64,000 bases of DNA from Nicotiana tabacum (Eukaryota > Streptophyta > Magnoliopsida > Solanales > Solanaceae): assembly GCF_000715075.1 (NCBI RefSeq), contig NC_134080.1, positions 35,382,758 through 35,446,757 of the forward strand, in the 5' to 3' direction. Position 1 is the stretch's first letter. The number at the start of each line of letters is the position of its first letter. This document shows, piece by piece, positions 35,446 to 47,570 of this stretch. A program made the translations under genes and the position numbers. The notes below the pieces were generated by a model that had not been told where the DNA came from, ran no database searches, and worked only from the letters and a program-made list of their open reading frames with translations.

Positions 35446-38400
35446 CTAAAACGAGCATAGAGACATACCCAAAATGGTGAAAAGATGAGGGTAACGGCTG
35501 CGCATATCCTGCTCAGTTTCCCAAGTCGCCTCCTTGATCGGCTGACCCCGCCACTGAACCTTCACTGATGCAATGTTCTTTGACCTCAGCTTTCGAACCT
35601 ACTTGTCCAATATCGCCACTGGCTCCTCAACATAAGATAGATCCTTGTCCAACTGGACTGAACTGAAATCCAACACGTGTGACGGATCACCGTGATACTT
35701 TCGGAGAATTGAAACATGAAATATCAGATGAACACCTGCCAAGATGGAAGTAAGGCATGCTCATAAGCAATCTCCCCAACACGTCGCAATACCTTAAAAG
35801 GACCAATAAACCTCAGACTCAATTTCCCCTTCTTCCCAAATCTCATAACTCCCTTCATTGGAAAAACCCAAAGCAAGACCCGCTCTCCAACCATATAGGA
35901 AACATCACGAACCTTTCGGTCCGCATAACTCTTCTGTCTGGACTTGGCTATGTGAAGTCTATCCTGAATCACCTTAACCTTCTCCAAGGCATCCTGAACC
36001 AAGTCTGTGCCTAATAATCTAGCCTCACCTGGCTCAAACCAACCCACCGGGGATCTACACCGCCTACCATACAAAGCCTCATATGGTGCCATCTGAATGT
36101 TGGACTGATAACTGCTGTTGTAGGCAAACTCCGCCAGTGGCAAGAACTGATCCCAAGAACCTTCAAACTCCATCACACACACACATAGAATATACTCAAG
36201 AATCTAAATTGTGCATTCGGACTGTCTGTCCGTCTGGGGGTGAAATGCTATGTTCAACTCCACCCGAGTACCCAACTCATGCTGTACGGCCCTCCAGAAC
36301 CGTGATGTGAACTGAATACCTCTATCTGAAATGATGGAATCTGGAATACCATACAGACGAACAATCTCCCAGATATAAATCTCTGCCAACTGCTCCAAAG
36401 AATAGGTAGTACACATAGGAATGAAATGCGTGGACTTAGTCAGTCGATCCACAATCATCCAAATGGCATCAAACTTTTTCGAAGTCTGTAGGAGTCCAAC
36501 TACGAAGTCCATGGTAATCCGCTACCACTTCCAATCCGGAATCTCTATATGCTGAAGCAAACCACTCGGTCTCTGGTGCTCATACTTTACCTGCTGACAA
36601 TTGAGGCACTGAACTACAACCCAATTATATCCTTATTTAACCGCCTCCACCAATAGTGTTGTCTCAAATCATGGTACATCTTCACGGCACCCGGATGGAT
36701 GGAATACCGCGAACTGTTGGCCTCCTCTAGAATCATCTGCCAAAGTCCATCAACATTGGGTACACAAATCAGACCCTGCATCCTCAATAGCCCGTCATCA
36801 CCAATGGTCACATCTCTAGCATCACCATGCAGAACCTTATCCTTGAGGACAAGCAAATAAGGGTCATCAAATTGACGCTCTCTGATACGATCCACAAGGA
36901 AGACCGACAAATCACACAAGTTAGAACCCTACTGGGATCCAAAAGATCCAACCACACAAACTGGTTGGCTAAGGCCTGAACATCCATTGCCATAGGCCTC
37001 TCCGCTGCTAGTAGATAAGTCAAACTCCCTAAACTCTCCGCCAGGCAACTCAAGGCATCGACCACCACATTGGCCTTACCTGGCTGATACAAGATAATGA
37101 TATCATAGTCCTTCAGCAGCTCTAACTACCTCATCTGGTACAAATTAAGGTCCTTCTGCTTGAACAAATGGTGCAAACTCTGGTGATCAGTATAAATCTC
37201 ACAAGGAACACCGTACAAATAATGACGCCAGATCTTCAAGCGTGAACAATAGCAGCTAACTCGAGATCATGGACAGGATAATTCTTCTCATGTACCTTTA
37301 ACTGTCTGGATGCATAGGCAATCACCCTACCGTCCTGCATCAATACCGCTCCAAGGCCAATCCTCGAGGCATAAGAATCGACAATATAAGACTCCGAACC
37401 TGTATGCAATATCAAAACTGGGGTTGTAGTCAAAGCTGTCTTGAGATTTTGGAAGCTATTCTAACACTCTTCCGTCCACTGGAACGGAGCACCCTTCTGG
37501 GTCAGCCTGGTCATAGGTGCTGCAATAGATGAAAATCCCTCAACAACTCAATGGTAATAACCCGCCAAGCCAAGAAAACTACAGATCTCTATAGCTGAGG
37601 ATGGTCTAAAATCCTACACCGCGTCCACCTTCTTCGGATCCACCTTGATCCCTTCATTTGATACCAAGTGACACAAGAATGCCACAGAATCCAACCAAAA
37701 TTCACATTTCGACAACTTCATATATAATTTCTTTTCTCTCAAGGTTTGAAACACTATCCTCAGGTGCTGCTCATGATCTTCCTGACTCCGGGAGTATACC
37801 AGAATATCATCAATAAAGACAATGACGAACGAGTCAAGATATGGCCAAAACATGATGTGCATCAAATGCATAAATACTGTTGGGGCATTGGTCAACCCAA
37901 ATGACACAACAAGGAACTCGTAATGACCATACCGAGTCTTGAAAGCAGTATTCGGGATATCTGGCTCCCAAATCTTCAACTGATGATAACCCGAACGTAA
38001 GTCAATCTTAGAAAACACTTGAGCACCTTGTAACTGGTCAAATAAATCATCAATACGAGGCAAAGGATACCGATTCTTCACTGTAACTTTGTTCAACTGG
38101 CAATAATCAATGCATATACACATAAAACCATCCTTTTTCTTCACAAACAAGATAGGAGCACCCCAAGGTGATACACTAGTCCGAATAAAACCCTTATCAA
38201 GAAATTCCTGTAACTAATCCTTCAACTTAGGAAGGGCCATACGATAAGGAGGAATAAAAATGGGCTGAGTGCCCGACAACAAATCAATACCGAAATCAAT
38301 TTCTCTGTCGGGTGGCATACTCGGAAGATTAGCTGGAAACACATAAGGGAAATCTCGTACTACTGGGATTGAATCAACTGTAGGGTATTAATATTGACAT

Positions 38401-39039
38401 CTCTCATATAAGCTAGATATGCGTCACACCCATTCTCAACCATCCGCTGAGCCTTAAGAAATGAAATAAGTCTACTGGGAGTGTGATATAAGGTACCCCT
38501 CCACTCTACTCGCAGTACACCTGGCATAGCCAGCATCACAGTTTTGGCGTGACAATCCACAATATCATAATGGGGAGACAACCAGTCCATGCCCAAGATA
38601 ACATCAAAATCTACCATGCTAAGCAATAATAAATCGGCTCTAGTCTCAAAAACACTAAGAGCAATTAAACACGACCGATAAACATGGTTCACAACAAGAG
38701 AATCTCCCACAGGAGTAGAAACATAAATAGGGAAACTCAAAGAATCCCGAGATACGCCCAAATGCGGGGCAAAATAGGAGGACACATAAGAATAAGTAGT
38801 GCCTAGATCGAATAAAATCAATGCATCTCTATGACAAACCAGGATAATACCTGTGATGACAGAATCGGAGGCAACAACCTTAGTACAGGCAGAAAGGGCA
38901 TAATATCTGGCTTGACCTCCCCCTCTAGGGCGACCTCTACCTCCCTGACCTCCACATCTAGCTAGTTGGGCAGGTCGGGTGGAAAATGGTGCTATAATCA
39001 TAGTTTGAGGACCTGGTAGAACATGTTGTGGCTGAGAAG
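35446..39039 (-). pseudogene. Tekay/Del-like polyprotein of element C (gag tail, PR, RT, RH, IN, chromodomain), broken
   Basis: In sense order: a gag C-terminal remnant rich in G and R (GGQGGRGRPRGGGQARYY), then protease (ILFDLGTTYSYVSSYFA, with DLG where D(S/T)G is usual, and VILGMDWLS), 39.0-38.4 kb. Reverse transcriptase follows at about 38.3-37.6 kb ([26 protein letters not shown]), then RNase H ([20 protein letters not shown]), a zinc-binding/integrase part (YSIHPGAVKMYHDLRQHYWW), integrase core (KFDAIWMIVDRLTKS, IISDRG) and a C-terminal region with chromodomain tail (VEEPVAILDK .. KEATWETEQDM) ending at 35446. Stops or frameshifts lie near 38355, 38152, 37612, 37434, 37094, 36613 and 36190, and within the chromodomain. 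Nearly all gag, including any zinc knuckle, is missing. Confidence 0.87.
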
Positions 39040-39051
39040 GCTCTGATACAA
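39040..39051 (-). other. Primer binding site of element C
   Basis: Sense TTGTATCAGAGC differs by one base from TGGTATCAGAGC, the usual site complementary to initiator tRNA-Met. It sits three bases from the LTR end GTGACA. An open frame runs through it into protease because gag is deleted. Confidence 0.7.
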
Positions 39052-39054
39052 ACT

Positions 39055-39166
39055 TGTCACGACCCAAGTTCTCCCTTCATGAACTGTCATGACGACACCT
39101 AGTCTCTACAACTAAGTAAGCCTAACAAATTGCGGAAAAAGGAAATGAAATACGGAACTAGCAAGT
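39055..39166 (-). repeat. Stub of the 5' LTR of element C
   Basis: TGTCACGACCCAAGTTCTCC and the next 90 bp match 4218-4330. The match stops at AACTAGCAAG, where the Athila LTR begins. Confidence 0.8.
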
Positions 39167-40100
39167 TGATCGCTGCCGACTCGACACTACACTATGGTAG
39201 TAAGAGCGGATCGCAATAGCTTTTACCCGAATAGAGGTCCGGGATCGAATTTCCACATGGATCTAGTAGTGGAGTTGTATTTTCTGTCTAGCCTAGAGTT
39301 GCGGTTGTGCTTCTAATGTCACTTCAAGCATCTTTTGAGTTTTTGTATTTATAACTACTATTATAAAACTACGGATTAAAGCTAGATTATGCTAGGAGAA
39401 TATTGCTAAGTTGTAATTATTGGGAAGGAAGAGCACTAGGTTGTGGCATTACCTTGGTGGCTAATTGACGGGTAGATGTTATTTAGGTTCGATTGACTTA
39501 TTTGGAGATTATGCTATAACCGTTGCACAATTTTACCCACTCACACCTCTTGGTAGAGAGAGTTATTTTGCTCAATTGACTCTCTTGAGACCAATTGGGT
39601 TGACAAATTAGACCAAGCAACTAGGGTTCAAGTAGGGTGATTACTCTCTCGAGATTTAACCCATTAATTGGGACTATCATTTCTCATGAGTCCATCCCAA
39701 TTCCTTGTTGGGTCAATTTTGAGGTCATAGACTCTCTTTCTCAAGAAGAGTTAAACCCACAAATCTTGAATCAGTGTTTGCAACCACCAATTCTAAATTA
39801 AATCATAAAATCAATCCAAATAACAAACACTCATAGTCAATCTAACCCTAGATAGCAACACCCATCAATTACCCACACTAGGGTTGAGCCACAACCCTAG
39901 CTAATGGGTTTAGCTACACATAATTAAAGAAGAAACTGATGAAATAGATGAAGAACTACACATATTAATTAATTACTAAGAAGAAACTACAACAATCTAT
40001 TGTTAATGGGAAGAAAATATGCCAAATATGGCTACAACACCAAGCGCAGCTATTCTTCTGTTCTCAGATCTGACCTCTCTACTAAAAAAATAGTAAAATG

Positions 40101-40115
40101 TTCTATTTATACTAG
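40101..40115 (-). promoter_or_regulatory. TATA box in the Athila 3' LTR
   Basis: Sense CTAGTATAAATAGAA, about 30 bp downstream of the GC-palindrome cluster. Confidence 0.6.
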
Positions 40116-40134
40116 GCTAGAAAAACTGGACAAA

Positions 40135-40492
40135 AATACCGCTGTGGGATTAGTGCGGGCCGTACAAAATGGACCGCGGCCACACTGGCTCTTGGGCTTC
40201 AGTTGTTTGATGACTTGAACTGGGGGATGTAGACCGCGTGGGAGTGCCGCGGCCGCGAAGGCAACTGGCGCGGTCCACGCAGATGTGACCGCGGACCACA
40301 TGAGGACAAATGCCCTTTGCTGAACCCTGTGAATGCGGACCACACAGAGCATAAGTGCGGCCGCGAAGCTACTCCGCGGGCTTCGTGAATCCTACCGCGG
40401 CCGCGTGACCTTAAGCTTGAAAATGTCCAGTCTCTGAACCTCCTAGTGCGGCCACGGTCATTGTTACGCGGTCCGCACTAGGCCCCTTTTTC
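40135..40492 (-). repeat. CCGCGG-rich palindrome cluster in the Athila LTR
   Basis: Repeated short words such as GACCGCGG, GCGGTCCGC, CCGCGGCCGCG and GTGCGGCC, many self-complementary, over about 350 bp of otherwise AT-rich sequence. The same words recur at 61440-61770 and 62170-62390. Confidence 0.75.
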
Positions 40493-40684
40493 TTTACTTC
40501 TCTTGGTCTTTGATACTTGAATAGGTTTCACTCCTTTTTGAGCCAATCTTTGACATTTCGTCACTTTGTCAATCAACTCTGCAATAAGCACAACTTGTGA
40601 GCATTTTGGGACTGTTTTTGTATCAATTTATACTCAAAGCATAGGCAAGTAGGGACATAAACACTTTAAAATCCTAACTTATCA

Positions 40685-40717
40685 ACTCCCCCAAACTTAA
40701 ACCTTTGCTTGTCCTCA
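40685..40717 (-). other. Terminal polypurine tract block of Athila E
   Basis: Sense TTGAGGACAAGCAAAGG then TTTAAGTTTGGGGGAGT next to the LTR start. Related but displaced copies lie at 58236-58250 and 59244-59279. Confidence 0.8.
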
Positions 40718-40825
40718 AGCAAACAAAATAAGACTACCCCTTAAAGGAACATCCAAGTAATTCCAGCTATCCTAAAATAACCTCAACAAGCATCAATTGG
40801 GACTAACAATTGCCCTCAATACGAA

Positions 40826-40830
40826 TGCAT
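40826..40830. other. Target site duplication of Ogre B, left copy (TGCAT)
   Basis: TGCAT directly precedes the left LTR and is repeated at 57568-57572 directly after the right LTR. Five bases is the normal length for Ty3/gypsy. Confidence 0.9.
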
Positions 40831-43800
40831 TGTCGACGCCCCTTTTCCTCTAACCGTGGGGTCAAAAATCGGGTATACGACATTGGGAGGACAACTCTAT
40901 TCCCTTTCAAGAATTGGGTTTGGAAGTTGAAGAGTCGCCACCTAATGATTATAGTGCATTAGGACACTTTAAGAAGGGTTTGAGATGAAGAGACCAGAGA
41001 TTAGGGTAAGGGCTAGAAATTATCCCGAGGGGAAGGTGTTAGGCACCCCTCAAGATCCACTAGTGTGGTTCCCAGCCATGTTGCAATTGTGACTTTATAA
41101 GTAAACAATCAAGGCTCAAATAAGGATTCGCACATAAGATTGCGACCAAGTTGAAAATTTTCAAAGATAAATAGAGAAGGCAAAAATTCATGAAAAAGAG
41201 ATTTGAACAGTTTTACAAGAAGAGATGAAAGCAAGTAAATGGAGAGGAGTCCTAAGTTTATAATTAATATGGATCACTTCAATGCAATACCTAGCAATCA
41301 CTCCTCAGAAGAGGGGTCGCACGTGATATTAGCGCATCAGTCATCATATCCATATCTACCCTTCCCACCCCGTTAAGGTGTTAAGGCGCAAAATGGTATC
41401 ATTATTTATTGCATGCTATTACCCGTCCCAACCTATCAGTCCCGGGGTATCAAGACTTCTAATCCTAAAGGGGAAGGAAAGAGATATAGGCATATATGGG
41501 GTTCAAAGGTTAAAATTCTAATTGCGACATACAAAACAAGCAACAAATATAAGGATGAACAAAAAAATAGGTAAGGCTCAAGTAAACCCCTTAACCAAAC
41601 AAACACTTAGTTTAGCATGTCTTAGCATATACTGATTTGGTCTTAAGTTAAAAAATTAAGCGGCGAGCGGACTAGTTCAACACATATGTTTAGACAGAAA
41701 GTCTACATTAGGTAACTCGGATCCGATTGTCAGAGATTAAGGTATTTCAAGTGAGTGATTTAAAAGGTACTGGTTTCAGGAAAAAGTAGTCCAATGCAGA
41801 GGAGTTTTGAAAAGAAAGTATGGACTGCAGTAAAAATAAAACACAGAAATGGTTGTGAAAGAGTTTCAGAGATAGAAATATCTAAGGAAAGGGTAAGTTG
41901 CAACTGTTTTAAAAGACAATTTCAGGGTCTGAGTAAAACATTTAGACATAATGTTTAGAAAGAAACTGTTTCAGAAAAAGATGCCGATTTGAGGGATTTA
42001 AAAGCATACTGAGTCAAGAGAGTTTTTGTCAAAGAATTAAGACTTCTGAAATCGTTGTTGTATTAAGACGTTAAGGACCAGTTAATAGATTATTATTACT
42101 TTAAGCGAATCAGACGAGTTTGATGCTGATCCTATAGGCATGATATCTATTTTGATTTTCTAAAACATGTTATTGAACTTGTAAAAGATGATTGGGTTAA
42201 TTAACCCTACAGTTTGCCTAATGCATATGCATTCCTTATAGGCATGGTCTCTATATGCATTGATTACATGAACGTTAAGTCCTATAGGCCTGATTTCTAT
42301 GTGATTTGTAGCACAATGAAGCGTTAACCCTATAGGAATGGTCTCTAGGTGATGTGGAACCAGAAATATTGAACAACCATATAGGCAGGATTTTTAAAAA
42401 ATTACAATCCTAAAGCATGGTTTCTACCCCTACTAATGCAAGAATGTAAAACTCCTCCCACACCCTTTTACTATATTCCCCAAATCCTTTATACAAATTA
42501 TTACAGACCAAAAAAAAATAAAATAAATACATTAAAAACTAACAGTTAGATCCGAGCAGCCTAATTCAATCTTAATGCCCAACAACATGTGATTAACCAA
42601 TTCTGAATTTCCAAAGCCTTCTATTTATCCAAAGTGTTTCAAAGTTCCAAAGAATCTCAAGGATTCCCGGCATTTCTTACACTCAGGATACCATTTAGAA
42701 TTAGAATAGTGCAGTGCAGAACAGCCAGCCCTCAAACATCCAAGTTCAGTGGGAGCTCAAGGGTCCCAAAGCATGGCTTACCAGAGAGGGGCAGAACTTA
42801 GAACTAGGAATGAGTGCAAAGTGAAGGAGGGATTGGGGAACCATAGCAAAGGGTGGTCACGCCCAGCCATGGGTATATACTGGCACACCCTTGACCAATT
42901 GCTTGGTCCAAACAAATTAAGATCAGACCTTAGGAGTCAGACTTGAGTTGGATGGTGATTAGAACACCACCATACTTGAGTCAAGGCTCAGCACATAAAG
43001 GGGGAAGAAGGGAGTGGGAATTTATTTGAGTAAGGGTTCAAGAACCTAGTTCAAAGTCATGGTAAGCAATAACCGGGTGCTGCCATGACTCAGAATTGTA
43101 CTCTCACACAAAAGGGGGTCAGCGGGAAGAGACTCACCTAGAAAAGCATTTATAGAAACATTAGGAAAGAAAGAAAGGACAATAGGCTAAGGGTGCAGAA
43201 ACATAAGGAAGGAGAGCATAACAGACTAGGATGTAGATGCATAGTGCAAGAAAGCACAACAGGCTAGGAGTAAAATAAACACATAGTAGAGAGGGTATTA
43301 TTTAACTAGAGTGACATACCAGTTGCAAGTTTTAGAACAGCAGAACAACAAAAGTAAATAAAACAGCCAGAAGTCAGCAAGATCAAAATCCATATTCCTC
43401 CGCAAGTACTTGAGAGTTCAAAAGGAACTCAAGAATGTTTCAGACAGTAAAAGAGAAGAGGAGCAGAGTGCTCAGTATTAGAGGTAGAGTAGTAGTAGTA
43501 GAGAGAGTTTTTTTTTGAAATTGGATAGTGTTCAATTGAGAAAAAAAAAGTGCTCGAAGTGTGTTTGAATTCTGAAGTTTTTTTTTATGTTAAGAGAGGA
43601 GCATGTATTTATACATTGAAATCAGGGTAAGCAAGGCAAGAAAATAATCATGTATCAATTAAAATCAATCAATAGCAGAGATTCCTTTATTTAAGGAGTC
43701 CAAATTTGAACGGTAAAAGGCAGAAATTATTTAAGGAAAGGGGATCAAGTAACACATTGTGCATAACATACAAATAAGGGGTAAATACATAGGGGAAGAT

Positions 43801-45674
43801 TTGAAACACGCGGTTAAATAAATAAGGCAAGGAGTAAATCAATTAGTACATAGTAAATCAAGGAATCAGAGATTCAAAAATCACTAATGAACCGAGTCAG
43901 AAAATAGGGGAATCGAAAGGTTAGAGAGGGTTTTCAAATTAAACAAGGAATGAATCAATCAGGCTTACACAAGGAAGTCTGAAATCAGTCCCAAAATTAG
44001 AGGTTATTCTGAGTGGGAAATTCTACCTATAAAGAGTGCATAAGCTTTAAACATGCGAGGCTGGATTTCAATCAAAAATCAGTGAGTAATGGACTATAGG
44101 CAAGATGGAATATCAGAGAGCATGCGGAAGGTCATGCAAAGATGAAACAACTTCAGGAACTCAGAAATTAGGGATTTGAAACCAAACAAGTTTAGAGATG
44201 GGAAGCAAACAAGTCACGTAACAAGTGGCCTCAAGAACTCGAATGAAACCCCCAAATTCTAGGGTTTTTACCATTAATCGAGTGTAGAGACGAAAGCAAG
44301 TAAATCAAGCAGGAATAACAACAAAATAAGTTCAGAAAACCCAAAAGAACTTAAGACCTTACACATTTCATGAAAACATAATAAAAGAACAAGATACAGT
44401 AAAAGAAATCATAAGGAAACGGTAGAAGAAAGTATAGTCGAAGAAAAACACACAATAATCACAGTAGAACAAATACAGTAAAAACACATGAGAGTCACAG
44501 TAGAGCAAGTAAAGCTAAAGAAACCCTAAGTCGAAGAAGATGAACGGTTTTGAAAGCAAAGTTTTTGAAAGAAACTTCGAGAAATCGTTTGAAAACCTTA
44601 AAATAAACATAGATCTAGAATAGATCTAGAGAAATTAGGAGAACCTCAAAAGGCTAGGGTTTCAGAAGAACCCTAGGGGGAAGAAAGGCCTGGAAAAGGT
44701 CTGATCTGAGTCGGATGAGTCAGAGATAGGCCCATAGGACCAGGACATGCCGGAGCAAAGCCGGAGATGGCCGTGAAACTTGAATCGGCGGAGATTTGAG
44801 TGAAAACCTTCAAGGTCAAACCTCGATTCTTCAAACAGCAAGTGTACAAGAGCACATGGAGGTGAGTACAGGTCACCCAGGGCTTGGGATGCCATGGGTT
44901 CCGGTGAAACAGGGTAGAAACCGGTGGGGAAGATTAGGGTTTCGGAGAAGGCTTAGAGAGAGTTTGAGGGGACGAGGGTTTAGAGGCGGCATATCTGATA
45001 GAAGTGATTTAGGGTTAGGGTGTAAGTGGGAATTAAAAAGGAAAGAACTAATCGTGGCCGTTGATCAGAATGATCAACGGCTTGGACTAAAAATGGAGGC
45101 CGGCCGGGTTAGGTTAGTTGGGTCAGGGGCGGGCTAAATTGAAATTGGATCGTTTGATTTGGGGATTGAAATTGGGTCGAATTGGGGTGCAATTTGGGCT
45201 GTAATTGAAATGCAACTGGGGCTAGGTTTTAAATAGCCATTTTCCCCTTTCTATTTTATAAAAATAGTATAACGATTTTAAAAGCAAATTAAAAATACTA
45301 GGTAGGCAAATATTATATGAATATTAATTTAAAAATATTGAAGCAAATTTTATTGTTATAAAATGCTATTAATTACAAAATAGGCTATAATTGCAATTAT
45401 ATGCAATTTAGCTTTAAATGCCAAATAAATTGGTAAAAATATGCAAAAATCACCTTAATTATATTTGGTGTAAATATGAGAATGAAATAAGTTATTCATC
45501 AAAAGTGATAATTTTGGGAATGATTTTGGATTTTTGTGGTATTAAAATAGGCAGTAAATTGGTTTAAAAATCACAAAAATACCAAAACTCTTGGGTGTGC
45601 TTATATATGCACATATATGGTATTTTGAAAATTTTTTGGGTATAAAATACATAGGGAAAAATTGGGTATCAACA
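40831..45674 (-). repeat. 3' LTR of Ogre B
   Basis: TGTCGACGCC..GGGTATCAACA, closely matching 52723-57567. About 4.84 kb and gene-free. Paired plus-strand frames at 44796-45137 and 56687-57028 are the same LTR segment. Confidence 0.95.
43605..43614 (-). promoter_or_regulatory. TATA box in the 3' LTR of Ogre B
   Basis: Sense GTATAAATAC, conserved in the other LTR at 55496-55505. Confidence 0.55.
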
Positions 45675-45687
45675 CCTGCCCCTCTTT
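45675..45687 (-). other. Polypurine tract of Ogre B
   Basis: Sense AAAGAGGGGCAGG directly against the LTR start TGTTGATACCC. Confidence 0.85.
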
Positions 45688-45766
45688 ACCCGAGGAGGAT
45701 GAAAGAGTTGTCGGGTAAAGACAAGATGGCCAATTTTGACCAGAAACGATGATTGAAAAAGAACTT

Positions 45767-45836
45767 TGACCGCGCTTTGGTTTCTGAGCTGCCTACATAT
45801 CCCTGGTTTTATAGGAATCAGGCCACATGTAGTTCA
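45767..45836 (-). repeat. Conserved CTACR block, copy 5 of 6
   Basis: GACCGCGC..GCTGCCTACATATCCC..GGAATCAGGCC..ATGTAGTTC. CTACAT pairs perfectly with ATGTAG; the inner stem is CCT/AGG. It lies about 80 bp from the PPT, as copy 1 does in Ogre A. Confidence 0.8.
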
Positions 45837-46079
45837 GGAACCATTGACGGAATGTGTCGATGGAGATTCGAAAAGACGGACGCGATGGTTAGATTTAAAA
45901 GGTGTTTGGAGTCGAATAGATTGCGGAGAACCGGAGCGGGATCGCTCCTGCTGAGGCGGCAGTGGGCCAGCCGATGTACCTGCAAATGAGAAATGCGGCG
46001 TATATTGTGCATAATTAAAACATGATGCAAGTTCCCATTGGACTATGAATGTTGTCTTCGGACGGTTAGGATGACGTCT

Positions 46080-46385
46080 TCAGACTATGACGTCCTGGGC
46101 CATAAAGAGCATAAAAATAAAGATTCGCAGGCTATGAAATGGTGTTCTCGGGCTATGCATATGGTGCCTCCGAACTATGACGCCTTTGAATAAGTTGGCG
46201 ATCTTTCAGCCCATGAAAATATGGCCATCTTTCAGCCAAATGAATGCAAAGGGTGGTGATCTTTCAGCCAAAGCGAGAATTTAAGTGCAGGTGGCGATAT
46301 TTCAGCTGAAGTAAGAGATTGAATGCAGGTGGCAATATTTTAGCCGTTCGAAAAAATAAAGTGGCGATATTTCAGCCAAAGCGCG
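46080..46385 (-). repeat. Short GGCGATATTTCAGCC repeats
   Basis: About six irregular units of 35-45 bp holding (G/T)GGC(G/C)AT(C/A)TTTCAGCC, preceded by GACGTC/CAGACTATGACG-like copies. GGC and GCC can close a small loop. Confidence 0.7.
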
Positions 46386-46925
46386 ATGGAGACAATGCTT
46401 AGTCTTGGAAGGCAGATAGTTAGCCTTATGCAAGATGGAGGTAGAGCTTAACCTCGGAAGGTAGAAGATAGCCTTATGCAGGATGGGGGTAGACCTTAAC
46501 CTCGGAAGGCAGAAAAGTAGCCTTATGCAAAATGCAGATGGAGGTAAAGCTTAACCTCGAAAGGCAGAAAAGTAGCCATATGCAAAATGCAGATGGAGGT
46601 AGAGCATAACCTCGAAAGGCAGAAAGGTAGCCTTATGCAATGCAGGGAAGTGCGGATGGAGACAATGCTTAGTCTCGAAAGGCAGATAAGGTAGCCTTAT
46701 GCAGGTGATGATGGAGGTAGAGCTTAACCTCAGAAGGTAGAAAAGTATCCTTGTGCAAGAATGCAGATGGAGACAGAGCTTAGTCTCGAAAGGCAGATAA
46801 GTAGCCTTATGCAGGATGGAGGTAGAGCTTAACCTCGAAAGGCAGATAAGTAGCCTTATGCAAGAATGCAGATGGAGACAGAGCTTAGTCTCGAAAGGCA
46901 GAAAGTAGCCTTATGCAATGCAGGA
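46386..46925 (-). repeat. Array of ten double-hairpin units in the Ogre B 3' UTR
   Basis: Units of about 45-60 bp with two inverted repeats: GAGGT-AGAGCTTA-ACCTC or GAGAC-AGAGCTTA-GTCTC, followed by AAGGC-AGATAAGTA-GCCTT. Six units are of the GGT/ACC kind and four of the GAC/GTC kind, so two base pairs differ in step on both arms. Confidence 0.9.
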
Positions 46926-47317
46926 ATGTAAAGGAGCAAATAGTAGTAATTTTCTTAGCTGATAGGCGGTTGCGATATCATGACTGCTGGGTAATGTTGG
47001 GTGTAGATAGTAGACCTTTGTGAGTTGAGTGATTATTTCGAGGGTTTCGACTTTGAAGAGTGAATGCGTTTTGCATTGCGATCTGAGTTCCTGCATCCAA
47101 AGAAAAATCGTGAGTTCTGTAGAGGGGAAAGGTTAGTTCGTATCCCTTGGATCTTGATGTTACGTATCATTGGGGTAGCATTGCTAAACGACGGTGATGC
47201 AAATGATGTTTATGCATGATTCAGTAAATGTAATGTAAGTATATATATTTTGAAAAAAAATGATTTTATTTTGGATGAACCAACAACTGCAACGTGGTTC
47301 AAGACATGAAAACCTTT

Positions 47318-47536
47318 CTTGCTCCGAAATTTTGAGGGTCCTCCTCAAAATTCTGCCCCAGTTCACTGGGCTGGCGCTGCTGACAGCTGTGCTGAATAAT
47401 TGAAAGCGGATCGGTTCCAGAATTTTGAGGGTCCTCCTCAAAATTCTGCCCCAGTTCACTGGGCTGATGTTGATGCGAAAGCCGACAAACTGACTTCGGA
47501 ATTTTGAGGATCCTCCTCAAAATTCTGCCCCAGTTC
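47318..47536 (-). repeat. Three tandem units with AATTTTGAGG/CCTCAAAATT hairpins
   Basis: Each unit of about 90 bp has a 10 bp perfect inverted repeat around GTCCT (GATCCT with one mismatch in copy three), followed by CTGCCCCAGTTC. In sense the latter gives AACTGGGGCAG, close to the element's own PPT. Confidence 0.88.
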
Positions 47537-47570
47537 CAATAGCAGGGAAAATGGAATTTTTATTAAAATG

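Larger units (their letters stand above)
4218..39166 (-). mobile_element. Element C: Tekay/Del-like Ty3/gypsy element, minus strand, split by Ogre A and Athila
   Basis: In sense (minus) order: a 5' LTR stub (39166-39055), PBS-like site (39051-39040), gag C-terminus and protease, RT, RNase H, integrase, chromodomain, PPT (35430-35417), then the 3' LTR starting TGTAACGACC at 35416. The 3' LTR runs to about 33238, is interrupted by Ogre A, and resumes at 4742 to end at 4218 as ..TGGGTCATGACA. The LTR stub at 39055 and the outer LTR fragment at 4218 share the same first 110 bp (TGTCA(C/T)GACCCAAGTTCTCC in plus orientation), so they are the matching ends of one element's two LTRs. The 5' LTR is broken by Athila. 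Confidence 0.8.
39167..40684 (-). repeat. 3' LTR of Athila E (about 1.5 kb)
   Basis: In sense it starts TGATAAGTTAGG at 40684, directly after the PPT, and ends GGCAGCGATCA at 39167 against the C LTR stub. It contains a GC-rich palindrome cluster and, just downstream of that in sense, a TATA box. The outer boundary could be one base off. No partner LTR is in the window. Confidence 0.75.

Noticed and set aside
39055..39166. LTR of a separate element inserted in gag of C
   Set aside because: A primer binding site lies three bases from its end and it matches the outer end of C's own 3' LTR, so it is C's 5' LTR stub.
45005..45020. TTTAGGGTTAGGG telomere-like stretch (also near 56900)
   Set aside because: Only two units, inside an LTR and duplicated with it; no array.
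44796..45137. 113-codon frame, also at 56687-57028
   Set aside because: The same Ogre B LTR segment twice, antisense to the element; composition-driven.
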